From: Chrysophaeum taylorii
Lineage: Eukaryota > Sar > Pelagophyceae > Pelagomonadales > Pelagomonadaceae
Length of the DNA: 64,000 bases
Assembly (NCBI GenBank): GCA_029834535.1
Contig: JAQMWT010000362.1
Span: forward strand, 124,001-188,000
Direction: 5' to 3'
In this document: one piece after another, positions 12,282 to 22,854 of the stretch
Numbering within the stretch: the stretch's first letter is position 1
Layout of the letters: each line of letters opens with the position of its first letter
Notes under the pieces: generated by a model
Databases searched by the model: none
What the model was told of the DNA's origin: nothing
Seen by the model: the letters and a program-made list of their open reading frames with translations, nothing else
Translations under genes and position numbers: made by a program

Positions 12282-13733
12282 GTGGGAGTTGTCGAAGGAA
12301 TGTGTTCTTCTTGCGAAGAGCACGACCGATCCGCTGCTCGGGTTGCGGTTACCGCCGCGGAAGAAGTGCCGACGGTCGTCACTCAAGGCGAAGTCCTCGC
12401 GATTGGCGATATCGATCGGTACGAAGATGAGTTGAACGTCACTACGATCAACGAACTTACGAAAGAATGTGAAGAAGGATACGACAAGGGGAGCCTTTCT
12501 TTCACCGTTTCCGTCGCTAGTCATTTGACGCATTGCGACGCGTCTCCCCCGCCGATGTTGCTGAGCACGGCGCAGAAGGACGCTACGACCGCTATGGCGG
12601 ACAAGTCCTCCCTCAAACGACCCGAAGGCGACGACGATTTTGCTCGAAGGTCGGAAGAAGATGAAAAGAAGTGCCGCGAGATCACCGAAGCGGAGATCCG
12701 CCGCCGATACGAAAAGGTTCAATGGCTTCCAATCACTTATCGCAAGGTGGTGATGCTGTTCAGTGGAGCCGGGGGCAGTACTTTAGGTCTCCAACGAGCC
12801 AACGAAATGTGTGGGACGTCGTTTCGAGTCGTGCTAGCACTCGATGCGTCGGACACCGCCAACCAGATCCACCATAAAAATTTTCCGAATATTCCAGTGG
12901 TGCAGCACACACTGTGTGGTCGCTATGCTACAACCTTACGGTTGATCGAATCTTATTTACCGTACGCGGAATGGTCGTCGTCGATGTGTGTCGCGTCGCC
13001 ACCCTGCGTACACTCCGCTCTGTGCAACTTGACTTCCAGAGATGCTGGGAAGGAAGTCACCGCTACCCACTCGACGATGAAATTATGCAAGATGGCTGGT
13101 TTCTTCATGTGGTTGATAGAGCAGGAGGCCTCGATTATTTCTTACGTTGCACGTTTGCACCCTTACGTGTACGTCGTCAATTTTTACGACATAACGCCCA
13201 GTTTGATGAGCTGTCGCGTGCGATTGTTGGTTTCCAGCTATCCGCTCCATTTGCGCGCAGTTCAAAAGACTTGCAAGAATATGCAGCAAGAGTTCGCCGC
13301 CGCACTTGGCTACGCCGACGAACGACATTTACTTCAGACGAACAATTTAGGATCATCACGAGCCGTGACAGACGCAGCTTATACCGTTGCGCGTGTCCCG
13401 CTTCGCTTAGGACCGCACCGTTCCGATTACAGATCCCTGAATCTGAAAATGACTTCGGAGTTGCTGACAATGCCCCTTGATTTTGATTGGGCCGGCTTCT
13501 CCAGGACGACCTCGTTGAAACACTTGGCGTCCGTCGTGCCACCAGACACGATGACTTTATTAGTTCTCGATCTGCACAACTCTGTGACCAAGTATTTTCA
13601 CCTGAGCGGCGAAGCGTTGCCGTCGGCGTTGAGTCCTGCAGACCGACCGTTTGATTATTATTTGCACATTGATGACACCACCCTTCGTCACGTACAAGTT
13701 CCGCTGTTAAACACGCGCACACGTGTGTCGTAA
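12282..13733 (+). mobile_element. C5 cytosine DNA methyltransferase-like part of the Gypsy element
   Basis: A frame of about 480 codons lies inside the element between the protease-like and reverse-transcriptase regions. An N-terminal acidic/charged segment (about 150 residues) is followed by methyltransferase motifs: LFSGAGGSTLGL fits motif I (SAM binding, the DLFSGAGG type); ALDASDTANQIHHKNFPN fits the motif II region; VASPPC fits motif IV with the Pro-Cys catalytic loop; CRVRLLVSS fits the position of motif VIII (QxRxR). The remaining motifs and the target-recognition region are less clear to me. Such enzymes move a methyl group from SAM to carbon 5 of cytosine in DNA. Retrotransposon-borne cytosine methyltransferases are known from dinoflagellates and charophyte algae; here it lies within pol. 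I infer it is element cargo, not a host gene, from its position between pol domains and flanking LTRs. Confidence 0.8.
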
Positions 13734-16700
13734 GATGGGTCTCGACTGATGATCTTCAAGATCGCACCAAATGGAAACCTCCAGAGGTACCGTTGATTCC
13801 GCCTGCAACAGATGAGCCGGGGACGTCTCATGCTTCTTCTGCTGCCCCCCCCCGACAACCAAATTTGGATGTTCCGCCTGATCCTGAGCGAGATCGGGAA
13901 CCGAAGATTAAGAGCGAGCCGAGTGTTCGTGTCAAAGGCGAGAGGATCAACAAAAGCCACCCGGAAGTGAGACTAAAATATGAGAAGAAGTTTGATGTGC
14001 AATGGAAAGATGCGCCGCGCGATGCTGAGGGTGCACCGCTGCCGCAAACTCTGAGCATGTCAAGGACAACGAAGCAATGAAAGTTAAAATTCCTACGAAG
14101 GAAGAAGTTGACAAGGCTGTTCAGGAGCTGGGAATTCCTGACAATCCGCACTTAGATGACGAGGCGAAACTGATGCTCCGTCACTGTGTGCAATATTCTT
14201 GGGCCTTTTTCGACCCGATTATGAGACCTGTGGACTCACCTCCTGTGTCTCTACGATTCAAAGACGCGAATCCGCGACCGATTAAGATGACGCCCTACCG
14301 ATTGACGCCTGCGAAGCTCGATTGTCTCCGCAAGCAGATCAGCGAGTGGTGCCGGGATGGAGTCATTCGTCCGGCCAACTCACCTTGGGGCTTTCCTGTG
14401 TTGATGCTTCCGAAGAAAGGAGCTGAGATTGGAACGTCCAACGCGTCCCGTGCTGCAGTTGACTTACGTCAGCTCAACGATCAATTGGTCAATGACAGTT
14501 GGCCGAACATTCGACAAAATGATGCTTTTGCTGTTCTCGCTATGCGACGATGGCGGACATGCATTGATATTAGATGGAGATACCACAACCTTCGTCTGGA
14601 TCCGGCAGCGCAAGACGCTGTCACGATGGTTAGTCCACTTGGCGCTCATAGTTTCTTGCGATTACCTCTAGGTGTAAAGACGGCCGGAGCTCTTTCCTGC
14701 AAGCAAATGGCGAGCGACCTTTCGAAATGGATGTATCGAGACTTGGTTGCGTTTGTTGACGATATTATGATGGGATCCGACGATCTTCATCGACATTTAC
14801 AAGTCTTGATCGAAGTGATGTGTCATTTGGCACAGAGAGGGTACAGTGGTCGAACCGCGAAGTTCCACCTTCTCAAGGATGATATAGAATTTCTGGGACA
14901 CATTTCGACCCCAGAAGGCTTGAAGCCGAATCCGAAGACGCTGGAAGCACTGCAGAAGATGCCGATTCCAGGTACTTTGCCTAATACTTCCCCGAAGACC
15001 CAGATACGCTCTTTCATCGGCACGAGTAATTATTGCCGGCGATATGTGAAGGGCTAGTCGAAGATCGTGGAACCGCCGAACGATTATGCCTCGAAGGTGT
15101 AAAGTTCGAGTGGACGCCCGAATGTCAGAAAGCTTGGGATACGATTATTGAAGCTTTGGTTGATTCCTGTGGAGTCTACCACCCCGATTATGATCTGCCT
15201 TTTCAGATCCGATCAGATACTTCCAAGGATGGACTTGGAGCCTATCTCTTCCAGATTGTCGAAGTCAAGGACGATGCCGGAAGAGTAACTCGAGAAGAAC
15301 GAGTGATTGAATATTGGAGCCGAGCTGTGCCGAAGGAGATGCGCAATTATGAGCCCCGTCGGTTGGAGCTGTTTGCAGTTATCCTTTCTCTAGAGCACTT
15401 TCGAGCCTACATAGAAGGGCACCGGACTGTTTTGGAGACCGATCACCGAAATTAGACGTTTTTACGTAAGGCGACGCACTCGTCTGGACAGCTTGCTCGT
15501 TGGGCGGTGCGCCTCGCCAATTTTGACCCTGAACTTGATTACAAACCGGGAAAGTCACCGGGAATGAGCATCCCTGACTGCCTCTCCCGCATTCCGATAG
15601 ATCATGTCATCGAGACTGATGAGTTTGGAGAACCTTTGAACCACGCTTATTTGGTGTTCCAAGAGCTTCCCCGACCTGTTGATGACCGAGGAATTCCCGC
15701 TTCCGGCCGCCACTTCATAATATCGTTTGTTACGACCGAACTGCCGGAAGACGAAGACCCTGAAAATGATCCGATGAAGTTGGCTACGTCTCACGCTACG
15801 AGACAACGTCGGAAGAACCGTGTGCGCGATGAGCCGCAGATCTTCAAGGACGCACCCGCTTAAAAAGATTATATCGATAAGATACCCGATAATATGACGC
15901 TCGCTGAGATAGCAAGAATCTGATGCTACTTACGAGGATATTCGCTACCGGATGGCCCAAGGTCAGACGCCGCGACGTTCCCGAGCGAACGAACGATTCG
16001 AAGTCGTTAAAGACGTTCTTTACCGCATTTCTGCTGATTGCACCCGATGATTGTTGCACCTGCTACGTTGCGCAAGCGCATTATTCGACTCTACCATGAC
16101 ACTCCGGTTAACGGTGGTCATATGGGACGTCACAGTACCGTCCAGGCTATCCAAGAACGATTTTGGTGGCCCCACATGTCGAACGAAGTTGGAGTCTTCA
16201 TTGCTGAATGTTTATTTTGCCAGAAAGCTCGTACGCCGGAGCCGAAACGAGCTGGACTCTTGCAGCAGCCCGTCTACGATGGTGATGGTGCTGTTCTCTG
16301 CATGGATTTATTTGGACCCTTGCCCAGCGCTGGTCCCGAGACGTATCTTCTAGTATTTTTTGATCCGTTCTCGCATTTATTGATTCTGGGTGTTTTGAAC
16401 GATAAGACTGCTGAGTCTGTCCTCGAGTCTTTTGTCATTAACATTCTCCTCAAGGGCTACTTGCCTCAGATGATTCGTACCGACAACGGTAAAGAGTTCG
16501 TGAGCAAGTTGATGCGCGAGTTTTGCCATCTCTTCAACACACGATACCAAACTACGATTCCCTATCATGTCCAGTCGAACCCGGCTGAGCGTGTAAACCG
16601 AATTATCAAGGCCTTCCTCCGTGCTTGCCTTCAGGGCCGGAACATCACGGATTGGCCCGACTTTGCTCATTATATTGCGTTTTGTTACAACCGCAAGTTT

Positions 16701-17637
16701 ATTCCAGGCACGCAGATTTCTCCCTTTATGCTGCGCCTGAACCGTCAGCCGATGTTACCTACTGACTATACGCTTATGGATTTTGATACGCGATTGTTGC
16801 CGAAGACTCGCTCTGATGCAGTCGCCGAGACTCGTGAACGATTGAAGTATCATACGAAGATCGTCCGCGAGGCTCGTGATAAAGCTTTGAAGAAACAACG
16901 ATTGGCTTACAATGCTGATCATGTCGATGTTGAATACAAGGAAGGATCGCACGTTTTGCTCTACATTCCTTTCCTCCAGAATAAGCTTCGACCGGAATGG
17001 CGAGGACCGTTTATTATCAAGGAACGCCTTTCCCCGGTCACCTATAGGATTGAGTCTCTCGACTCTCCGCCCGAATAACGACGTGTTCATGTTAGTCAGA
17101 TCACGCCTGTGATGGTACCTCCGATCGTTGATCAAACCATCCGCAAACCCGAAGAAACCTTCCGTGATGATTATCAGCAACGGTAAGTTTGTTGTTTTCC
17201 GATTCCTGACCGGAAGCGCTCTGATTGGCGCAAGAAGATTTACGTTGCCGAAGTTTACGAGCCTTACGATTACCAGAATGATCGTGTTGCTCTACATTTC
17301 TATTCCGATTTAGGTCCGAACGACGATGTCGCTTATTTCAAGCCGACCTCTCATCTTTCGCACCGCAAACTCAAGCCCGAGTTCAAGGACGTTGAAGGTC
17401 GCAGTTTCACCGACAAGTCCCGGATCTCATCCAACACAACTCCTTGTGTCACGGATTTCGCTCCGCACGAGATTGATGTGTTGATCCCCAAGTTTACTTT
17501 ACGCAGTGGCCGAGTTCCTGAACCGGTCATCACCCGCGTTTACCAGAAGATTCGTTCACGAGATGCTCGTAAGGCGAAGCCGCGCTCCTCGCGCTAGCGC
17601 CTCGCTGGGGCAGCTCGAATTCTTACCAGGGGAGTCC

Positions 17638-17973
17638 TGTGGCGGCAACTCCCGCCTCCTAAGGCTTACCCCTCTTCTAGCCCCCCCCCTTATCAGGGGC
17701 ACCCTACTCCGTCATGATGATGTCAGTTTTCTTTATGATATCATCTTCCTTTTCCGTGACATGTGTCACGCTGATTTCTGTGTTTCGATAATACATTAAT
17801 AATAAAGCAACAGCCGATCCTCAGGTTTTGTGGACCAGGCACGGAAGTTGCTTGTGGTTGGGTGGCGGGAGAACGGCCATCCTCGTCCAGTGACTCCATC
17901 AAGGGCACGGACGCGAGCGGCGAGCCAGGATTCGAAGGCACGCCAGGTAAGCCTAAGTTCTCCTTACGCCACG
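17638..17973 (+). repeat. Right LTR of the Gypsy element
   Basis: 336 bp, starting TGTGGCGG and ending CGCCACG. A purine run (AGGGGAG) just upstream is the likely polypurine tract. It is followed at once by AGCAC, the second copy of the target duplication (17,974-17,978). Confidence 0.9.
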
Positions 17974-17986
17974 AGCACCAACACGA

Positions 17987-18073
17987 CCCCCCCCTTAGGA
18001 TTCGACTTCGGAAGATCCTTACAAGGTTCCTTGAAACCCCCTACAGGGTAAAGGTCGAATGCTAAGAGGGGGG
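17987..18073. repeat. Short foldback element
   Basis: Arms 17,987-18,006 and 18,054-18,073 are inverted copies matching at 18 of 20 positions (core GTCGAAT.CTAA and a C/G run), separated by 47 bases. The arm motif GTCGA.TGCTAAGAGGGG recurs in the dispersed repeat near 27,914-27,930 and twice at 44,249-44,325, so it may mark the end of a small non-autonomous element family. Confidence 0.6.
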
Positions 18074-18122
18074 TGCCGTTTAGGGTTTTAGGAGAAAAAC
18101 ATAGGGTTAGTAGTATGCGAGT

Positions 18123-18983
18123 ATGCGAGGCCGCCTCCTCGGTTGTTTGATGGCGAGCCTGAGACCCACCACCACCACCACCAAGGACCCGCTATTCCGC
18201 GAAATCGAGATCATCCACGAGGCGACGGGGAGGCCCTACGGCACGGTGTTGGATGCGGGGACGGGCGGCCACAGTCTGCGGTGGCTCACATCGCTCGACG
18301 TGAAGCGCATCGTGGCCGTGTCAGCAGACCTGGGGTCAGGCGAAGGCAAAGGCGCGAGCCAGCTCCGGTCGTCGCTCGATGCGTCGCGCGGCGACGTCCT
18401 TGTCGAGGGCTCGTGGTGCACGTCGCCTCCAGCCCTAGACACCGAGTTCGACACGATCGTATGCGACTACCTGGTCGGCTCGATGGACGGCTTCACGCCT
18501 TTCCAACAGGATAGGATCTTCGAGGAGCTCGTGCCGCTTCTCAAACCGACGGGTGTCCTTCACCTTGTCGGGCTCCAACCCGTCTATCACCAATTGGGCA
18601 CAGCGGCCTACAACAATCTCTCCGACGAGAAACGGATAGTCGTCGACGTCGCCAGACTCAGAGATGCCTGCATTCTCCTCGCGGGCCACCGACCCTACCG
18701 CGAGTTTCCGGTCGAATGGATTCAGCGCCAGCTCGACCGCGCGGGCCTCGGGTTACTCCAGCCACCCAAAACCTTTAGCGTTCTCTGGAAGCACCAAACC
18801 CTCAAGACCCAGCTTGACGTCGCGCGCCGCAAGCTCCCCTACTTTCCCGACCCCACCCTCGCTGACACGATGCGGGCAAGGATCGATGCCCTCGACGCCA
18901 AGGCCAAAGATTTGCTCCCGGAGAGAGGCGTTCCTTATACATATGACTATGTCGTCTCCGCGACCCCACGGGGAGTGAGTTGA
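18123..18983 (+). CDS. Class I SAM-dependent methyltransferase-like protein
   Basis: 286 residues. VLDAGTGGHSLRWL at about residues 40-53 is the glycine-rich SAM-binding motif I of Rossmann-fold methyltransferases. It is followed by an alternating strand/helix pattern with acidic residues after beta-2 (AVSADLGSGEG) and a motif IV-like strand end (FDTIVCDYLVGS, about 115-126), then LLKPTGVLHLVGL as the post-motif strand. The C-terminal third (about 190-286) is helical and charged. The substrate cannot be told; no NPPY-type nucleic-acid signature is present. A second Met at residue 10 could also be the start. It is the first host gene right of the Gypsy element, about 150 bp from the foldback repeat. 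Confidence 0.75.
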   Translation: MRGRLLGCLMASLRPTTTTTKDPLFREIEIIHEATGRPYGTVLDAGTGGHSLRWLTSLDVKRIVAVSADLGSGEGKGASQLRSSLDASRGDVLVEGSWCTSPPALDTEFDTIVCDYLVGSMDGFTPFQQDRIFEELVPLLKPTGVLHLVGLQPVYHQLGTAAYNNLSDEKRIVVDVARLRDACILLAGHRPYREFPVEWIQRQLDRAGLGLLQPPKTFSVLWKHQTLKTQLDVARRKLPYFPDPTLADTMRARIDALDAKAKDLLPERGVPYTYDYVVSATPRGVS

Positions 18984-19548
18984 CTATAAGTCTAGTTATT
19001 ACAGAGAGGTGGGAGAGACCGCGGGGCAGCCTATAACATGAAACTAGGCCATTTCGCCTCAACACATGTTACTAACCTTACAAATGCGCGCAAATGCAAC
19101 ATTTAACGCCTGCTAGCTTTCGCACTGGCGAGAAATAAAGATAACGGCTCATTTTACACGGCGTACACATAAATCCCTTATCCTGATCGCAAACCGCGCG
19201 GTTGCGATGGAGGACGGTGCCTTCTGAGCCTAGGGTATCCGTCCTCCCGGCGTAGGTTGGCATCTGTTCGCCTCCCGGGCGGGCCGTTTGGAAGCCGGAA
19301 CGTTCGTAGCGGGACGGGCTATGTATGGCCAGGGGGCGCAGAAGGAAACGTTGACGACGAAATGGTTGTCAGTCAAATCGCGGTCTCCGCGTCGCATGGC
19401 GACAGGCGTAAATCTCCCCCGGCGCTCCTCTCTTTTCAGTGCCCCTCGCAACTGAGACCTGCCGCGCCGTGGGATTAGCCTACGCCCCGTGTTTGCGTAA
19501 TCAAGGGGGAGGGAGGGTTCGCGTGTTTCTCCCGTTTAGGCTTCGAGC
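18984..19548. other. Intergenic, nothing recognised
   Basis: About 560 bp between two plus-strand genes. Only short overlapping frames; no repeats or RNA gene seen. Confidence 0.5.
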
Positions 19549-22350
19549 ATGGATAACCGCTCGCACTCGTTCGAAGCGGCCGCGCGCGTCATCAAGCAGC
19601 GCGCCGTGCTGGGGGAAGCCGCGCTGGCGGCGTGCGGGCCGGTGTTGAGTCCCGAGGAGCTCGAGGTATGGTGTGCCATGGTGGGCGTCGAAATCCGAAG
19701 CGACGCGGACGTGCGTGCGCGCGTCGCGCCTATCATCCGCGCGGCGCAGCTCGCGCGCGGCGACGACGAAAGTTACGTCAGCCGCGACGAGCTCCGGGCA
19801 CTCGTGCTGTGCGAAGAGGCGGGTCGCGCGGAGGCGGTGGTCGCCGAGGCTCGGGCTGCGTTGGGCGCCGTCGCGTCAGACGGCAACGCGCTCGTGTCCG
19901 AGTTGGCGCGGCGCTCCGGAGCGGACGCATCGACGCTGTCGCGGCGCGACGTGTATCTCGCGACGCTGGGACTCGAGATCGCGAGCGGCGCCGTCGGCGC
20001 GTGCGGCGCGTGCGTGCTCGCGGAGCGTCTGGACTACGACCGCGACGGCGTCGTGACGGCCGCCGACGCGCTCGAGTGGCTCGTGCCGCCCCGAAGCGCC
20101 ACCGAGCTGCGGGAGAATGTCACGCGATGGTGTGCCGACCACCACGAGTCGCGCCCGCGGCTCGCCTTCGACGCTCTCGACGCGCGCGGCCGAGGCCTCC
20201 TGGTGAGGGCTGACTTGAAGACGCTCGGCTGGAGCGAAACCGAGGTTGACGTCGCGTTCGCGGCGCTCGACGCCGACGGCTCGGGTGCCGTGAGCCTCCA
20301 GGAGTTTAGGGCCTGGATCATCGACCTGGAGGAGGAGGAGGAGGAGGAGGAGGACGACCCGCCCCCAGTTTTCCCACCCAAAGAGACGAACAAGTGCGGC
20401 GCGTTCGCGGCGGCAGCGGCGCAACTCCGATGCGCCTTGCGCGAGCGTTCCGCGAACAGCGCGCAGCTCCTGCGTTTCGAGTTCGAACGCATCGACACCG
20501 AAAGCTCGGGCGAAATCTCGCGTTTGGAATTCGAGGCGCTCGTTAGGTCGATCGGCGTGGACGTCGTGGGATCGAGCGTGGCGTCCCTTGACGAAGTCGT
20601 CGACGAGCAGCTCGTCGACGTCGACGGCCGTTCGCTCGCTGCTCTCGGGATCGACGTCGAAGAGCTCGTCCCAACGCGCCACGCGAAAGATCGCGTCCTC
20701 GTGGTGCGATCGGTGCGCGGCGACGTCGACGCGCAGGAGCGCGACGTGCTCGTATCGGTGGGCGGCCTTCGCCTCGACGACGTCGCGGCCGCCTTGGAGG
20801 ACGACGACGAGTTCCTCGAGCGGCATCCGCTCGACGCTCTCACCAGACGCGTCGACGAACTCCTAGATGGGCGGACATCTTCTTCTTCGACGCTCGGGCT
20901 ACGGCGGCAAAAGGCCCGCAAACTGACGCGCAAGCAGCTGGACATCTTGTTGCGGTCGATCGACGCCGACAACAACGGGATCATCAGCTTGGAGGAAATA
21001 GAGCATTTCGTGCTCGAGGCGCCGGACCCGGGCGAGGCCGAGCTCGGGCTCGCAATCGAAGCGGCGCGAGCCGCGGCGCTCGCGCTCGATGGCCCCGACA
21101 CCGCGTTGACGTTTGCGGCTATCGCACGCGCGATGCACGTCGCCGAAACACACGTCGTGCCGACGACGGCCGTGCTTCGGTGGCTGCGGAGCGTCGAGGT
21201 CGCGGGGACCAAATTCAAGGTCAGCCGCCGCCAAGCCTCGGTCATCGCCGACCGCCTCGACGCCAACGGCGACGGTGTCGTAAGTCGCTCGGAGTTCGAC
21301 GCGTGGCTTTTCCCGCAACGGCCGCTCGAGGACGTGTTGGCAGCCATAAATGGGTGCTGCGACCGCCAAACCAAAGGCAGCCTGCGGGCCTTCCACGCCG
21401 CGCTCTTCGCTGACGGCGGGCACAACAAGCTGGATCTCGCGGCCAATTTCAAGAACCTTGGCTGCAAATTAAAACCGGTAGAGCTCGACGCGCTCCTCAA
21501 GGCTGCCGTGCCCCAACAATCAAATCGCGTCCCGCCGCCCAAGCGCTTGACGCTCGACGCCCTCGCCAAGATCCTAGGCCGGGAAATCGGGGACGATGAT
21601 GTTGTGGCGATGCCACCGCCCCCACCCCCACCGACGACACAGCTGCATACGCCGCCACAGAGGATCGCCGCCAAAAAGAAAACAGTCCCAGCAGATACGC
21701 GAACTTCCCAGCTCCGCAAGTCGGCCGCCGCGCGACGACGACGCGTAGAGATCAGTCCTTCTCGGCGCCAGCAAAAAGCCAGGCTCGCGCACACCACGCC
21801 GGCCGACTTTGCGAGAGCGCGCGCCCTCGAGCGCGAGCGCCGCACCATAGACGAACAGCCCGATGTTCCACCACCACCACCACCACCACCACCAGCGAGG
21901 AGGCTATTATTGGATGACGACCACGAGGATATCCGACGAAAAGTTGCCCGGCTCCAGGCCCTCGCGCGCGCTGTCCCTTGCCGGTCGATGCACCAGGCTA
22001 TGCGGCGCGAGGCCGACGCTATCATCGAGTGCCAAGCCACGCACATCCAGCTAACGGCCCTCAAGACGCAGCTTTCGACCGAGCGTGTGGCGCACGCCAA
22101 GCAACTCCTCGCCCAGGAGGCCGACGCGGCAGCCCAACTCGCCGAGCGTGATGCGACCGTTGCAGCTCTCCGCACCGAGCTCGACGCCCTACGACGACAT
22201 CACCGCGCTCGTGAGCACCAACTCCAAGCGCAACTTAATGCCGTCCGAGCTGCGTCCTCGGACGCTATCCTCGACGAGCGCCGACGCGCGGCCTCCTATT
22301 ACCGTAAGACACCCACGAGAGCCCAGGATCCCGATGGCGACAGGGGCTAG
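19549..22350 (+). CDS. Multi-EF-hand protein with C-terminal coiled coil
   Basis: 933 residues, intronless. Five EF-hand-type calcium loops are visible: DYDRDGVVTAAD (about 163), DADGSGAVSLQEF (about 240), DTESSGEISRLEF (about 314), DADNNGIISLEEI (about 470) and DANGDGVVSRSEF (about 569). Loops 2, 4 and 5 keep the Asp/Asn-x-Asp-x-Gly ligands and the terminal Glu or Asp; loop 3 is weaker. An eight-Glu run lies near 260. Proline runs occur near 687 and 775. The last about 150 residues are charged and heptad-like (Leu/Ala/Glu/Arg) and should form a coiled coil. It is probably a cytoskeletal or flagellar calcium-responsive scaffold, by analogy with long EF-hand/coiled-coil proteins of protists; that role is inferred. 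No signal peptide or membrane segment. Confidence 0.85.
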   Translation: MDNRSHSFEAAARVIKQRAVLGEAALAACGPVLSPEELEVWCAMVGVEIRSDADVRARVAPIIRAAQLARGDDESYVSRDELRALVLCEEAGRAEAVVAEARAALGAVASDGNALVSELARRSGADASTLSRRDVYLATLGLEIASGAVGACGACVLAERLDYDRDGVVTAADALEWLVPPRSATELRENVTRWCADHHESRPRLAFDALDARGRGLLVRADLKTLGWSETEVDVAFAALDADGSGAVSLQEFRAWIIDLEEEEEEEEDDPPPVFPPKETNKCGAFAAAAAQLRCALRERSANSAQLLRFEFERIDTESSGEISRLEFEALVRSIGVDVVGSSVASLDEVVDEQLVDVDGRSLAALGIDVEELVPTRHAKDRVLVVRSVRGDVDAQERDVLVSVGGLRLDDVAAALEDDDEFLERHPLDALTRRVDELLDGRTSSSSTLGLRRQKARKLTRKQLDILLRSIDADNNGIISLEEIEHFVLEAPDPGEAELGLAIEAARAAALALDGPDTALTFAAIARAMHVAETHVVPTTAVLRWLRSVEVAGTKFKVSRRQASVIADRLDANGDGVVSRSEFDAWLFPQRPLEDVLAAINGCCDRQTKGSLRAFHAALFADGGHNKLDLAANFKNLGCKLKPVELDALLKAAVPQQSNRVPPPKRLTLDALAKILGREIGDDDVVAMPPPPPPPTTQLHTPPQRIAAKKKTVPADTRTSQLRKSAAARRRRVEISPSRRQQKARLAHTTPADFARARALERERRTIDEQPDVPPPPPPPPPARRLLLDDDHEDIRRKVARLQALARAVPCRSMHQAMRREADAIIECQATHIQLTALKTQLSTERVAHAKQLLAQEADAAAQLAERDATVAALRTELDALRRHHRAREHQLQAQLNAVRAASSDAILDERRRAASYYRKTPTRAQDPDGDRG

Positions 22351-22854
22351 AACCCACAGAGAGGTGATTATCCGGATCTTCCTTCAATTCTATCAAATGT
22401 TGAGGGACTTTGATTAAATCTAAAACGAGCAGCAGCTATACTTGGATGCGGCAAATTGTGAACCCACGCTCTTAAAAGCGAGTTTGTTTGTGCGACGAGA
22501 GCTCGAGCGCTTTCTTTTTGGAGGTGCGTGGGTCCAGATTTCGTAAAGGCACACAAACAGCAGCAGCAGCAGCAGCAGCAGCAAAGACGGCTGTGACGAC
22601 GTGGTGGGAGGCCGGACCGAAATTTTTCGCCAACGCGTGCCGGAACCCATGTTGGATGCGAGCGCCGAAGGGTAGGAGCTGATGGTATTCGTGCATTATA
22701 CTTTCCCTTTGAGGACGAGGAGGAGGCGGGACCGAGCCCGTCCATGCGTGCCATAACTAACCCGTGTTGGATGCGAACGACGAGGGGATAAAGATAATCG
22801 AGTTTCTTCTTTTCCATTCGGTGAGGACAAGGATGGTGGTGGAGGAGGCTTGAA
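22351..22854. other. Intergenic spacer between convergent genes
   Basis: Holds a (CAG)n run at about 22,557-22,582 and an imperfect tandem duplication of about 110 bp (about 22,630-22,740 and 22,743-22,850), both halves beginning near GTGTTGGATGCGA-like sequence. No gene. It is the 3' meeting zone of the EF-hand gene (plus) and the transporter gene (minus). Confidence 0.5.

Larger units (their letters stand above)
7503..17973 (+). mobile_element. Gypsy-type LTR retrotransposon carrying a cytosine methyltransferase domain
   Basis: Element of about 10.5 kb, structurally complete at both ends (LTRs, primer binding site, 5-bp target duplication) but coding-broken, with roughly half a dozen or more interruptions. 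Parts in order: left LTR; primer binding site; acidic, coiled-coil gag-like region (about 8,300-10,000); Arg/Ser-rich and acidic linker (about 10,000-11,400); retropepsin-like protease region (about 11,430-12,150, LDTG-like motif); C5 cytosine methyltransferase-like domain (about 12,740-13,260); reverse transcriptase (about 14,250-15,050, with FVDDIMMGS); RNase H (about 15,150-15,450); integrase with zinc-binding head and DD-E core (about 16,080-17,080); tail; right LTR. The order RT-RNase H-integrase is that of Gypsy, not Copia. LTRs are about 95% identical by eye, so insertion is moderately old. Confidence 0.92.

Noticed and set aside
20034-22175. A 713-codon minus-strand frame opposite the EF-hand gene
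   Set aside because: Ser/Ala/Arg-rich shadow of GC-rich codons; the plus-strand frame carries the real EF-hand motifs.
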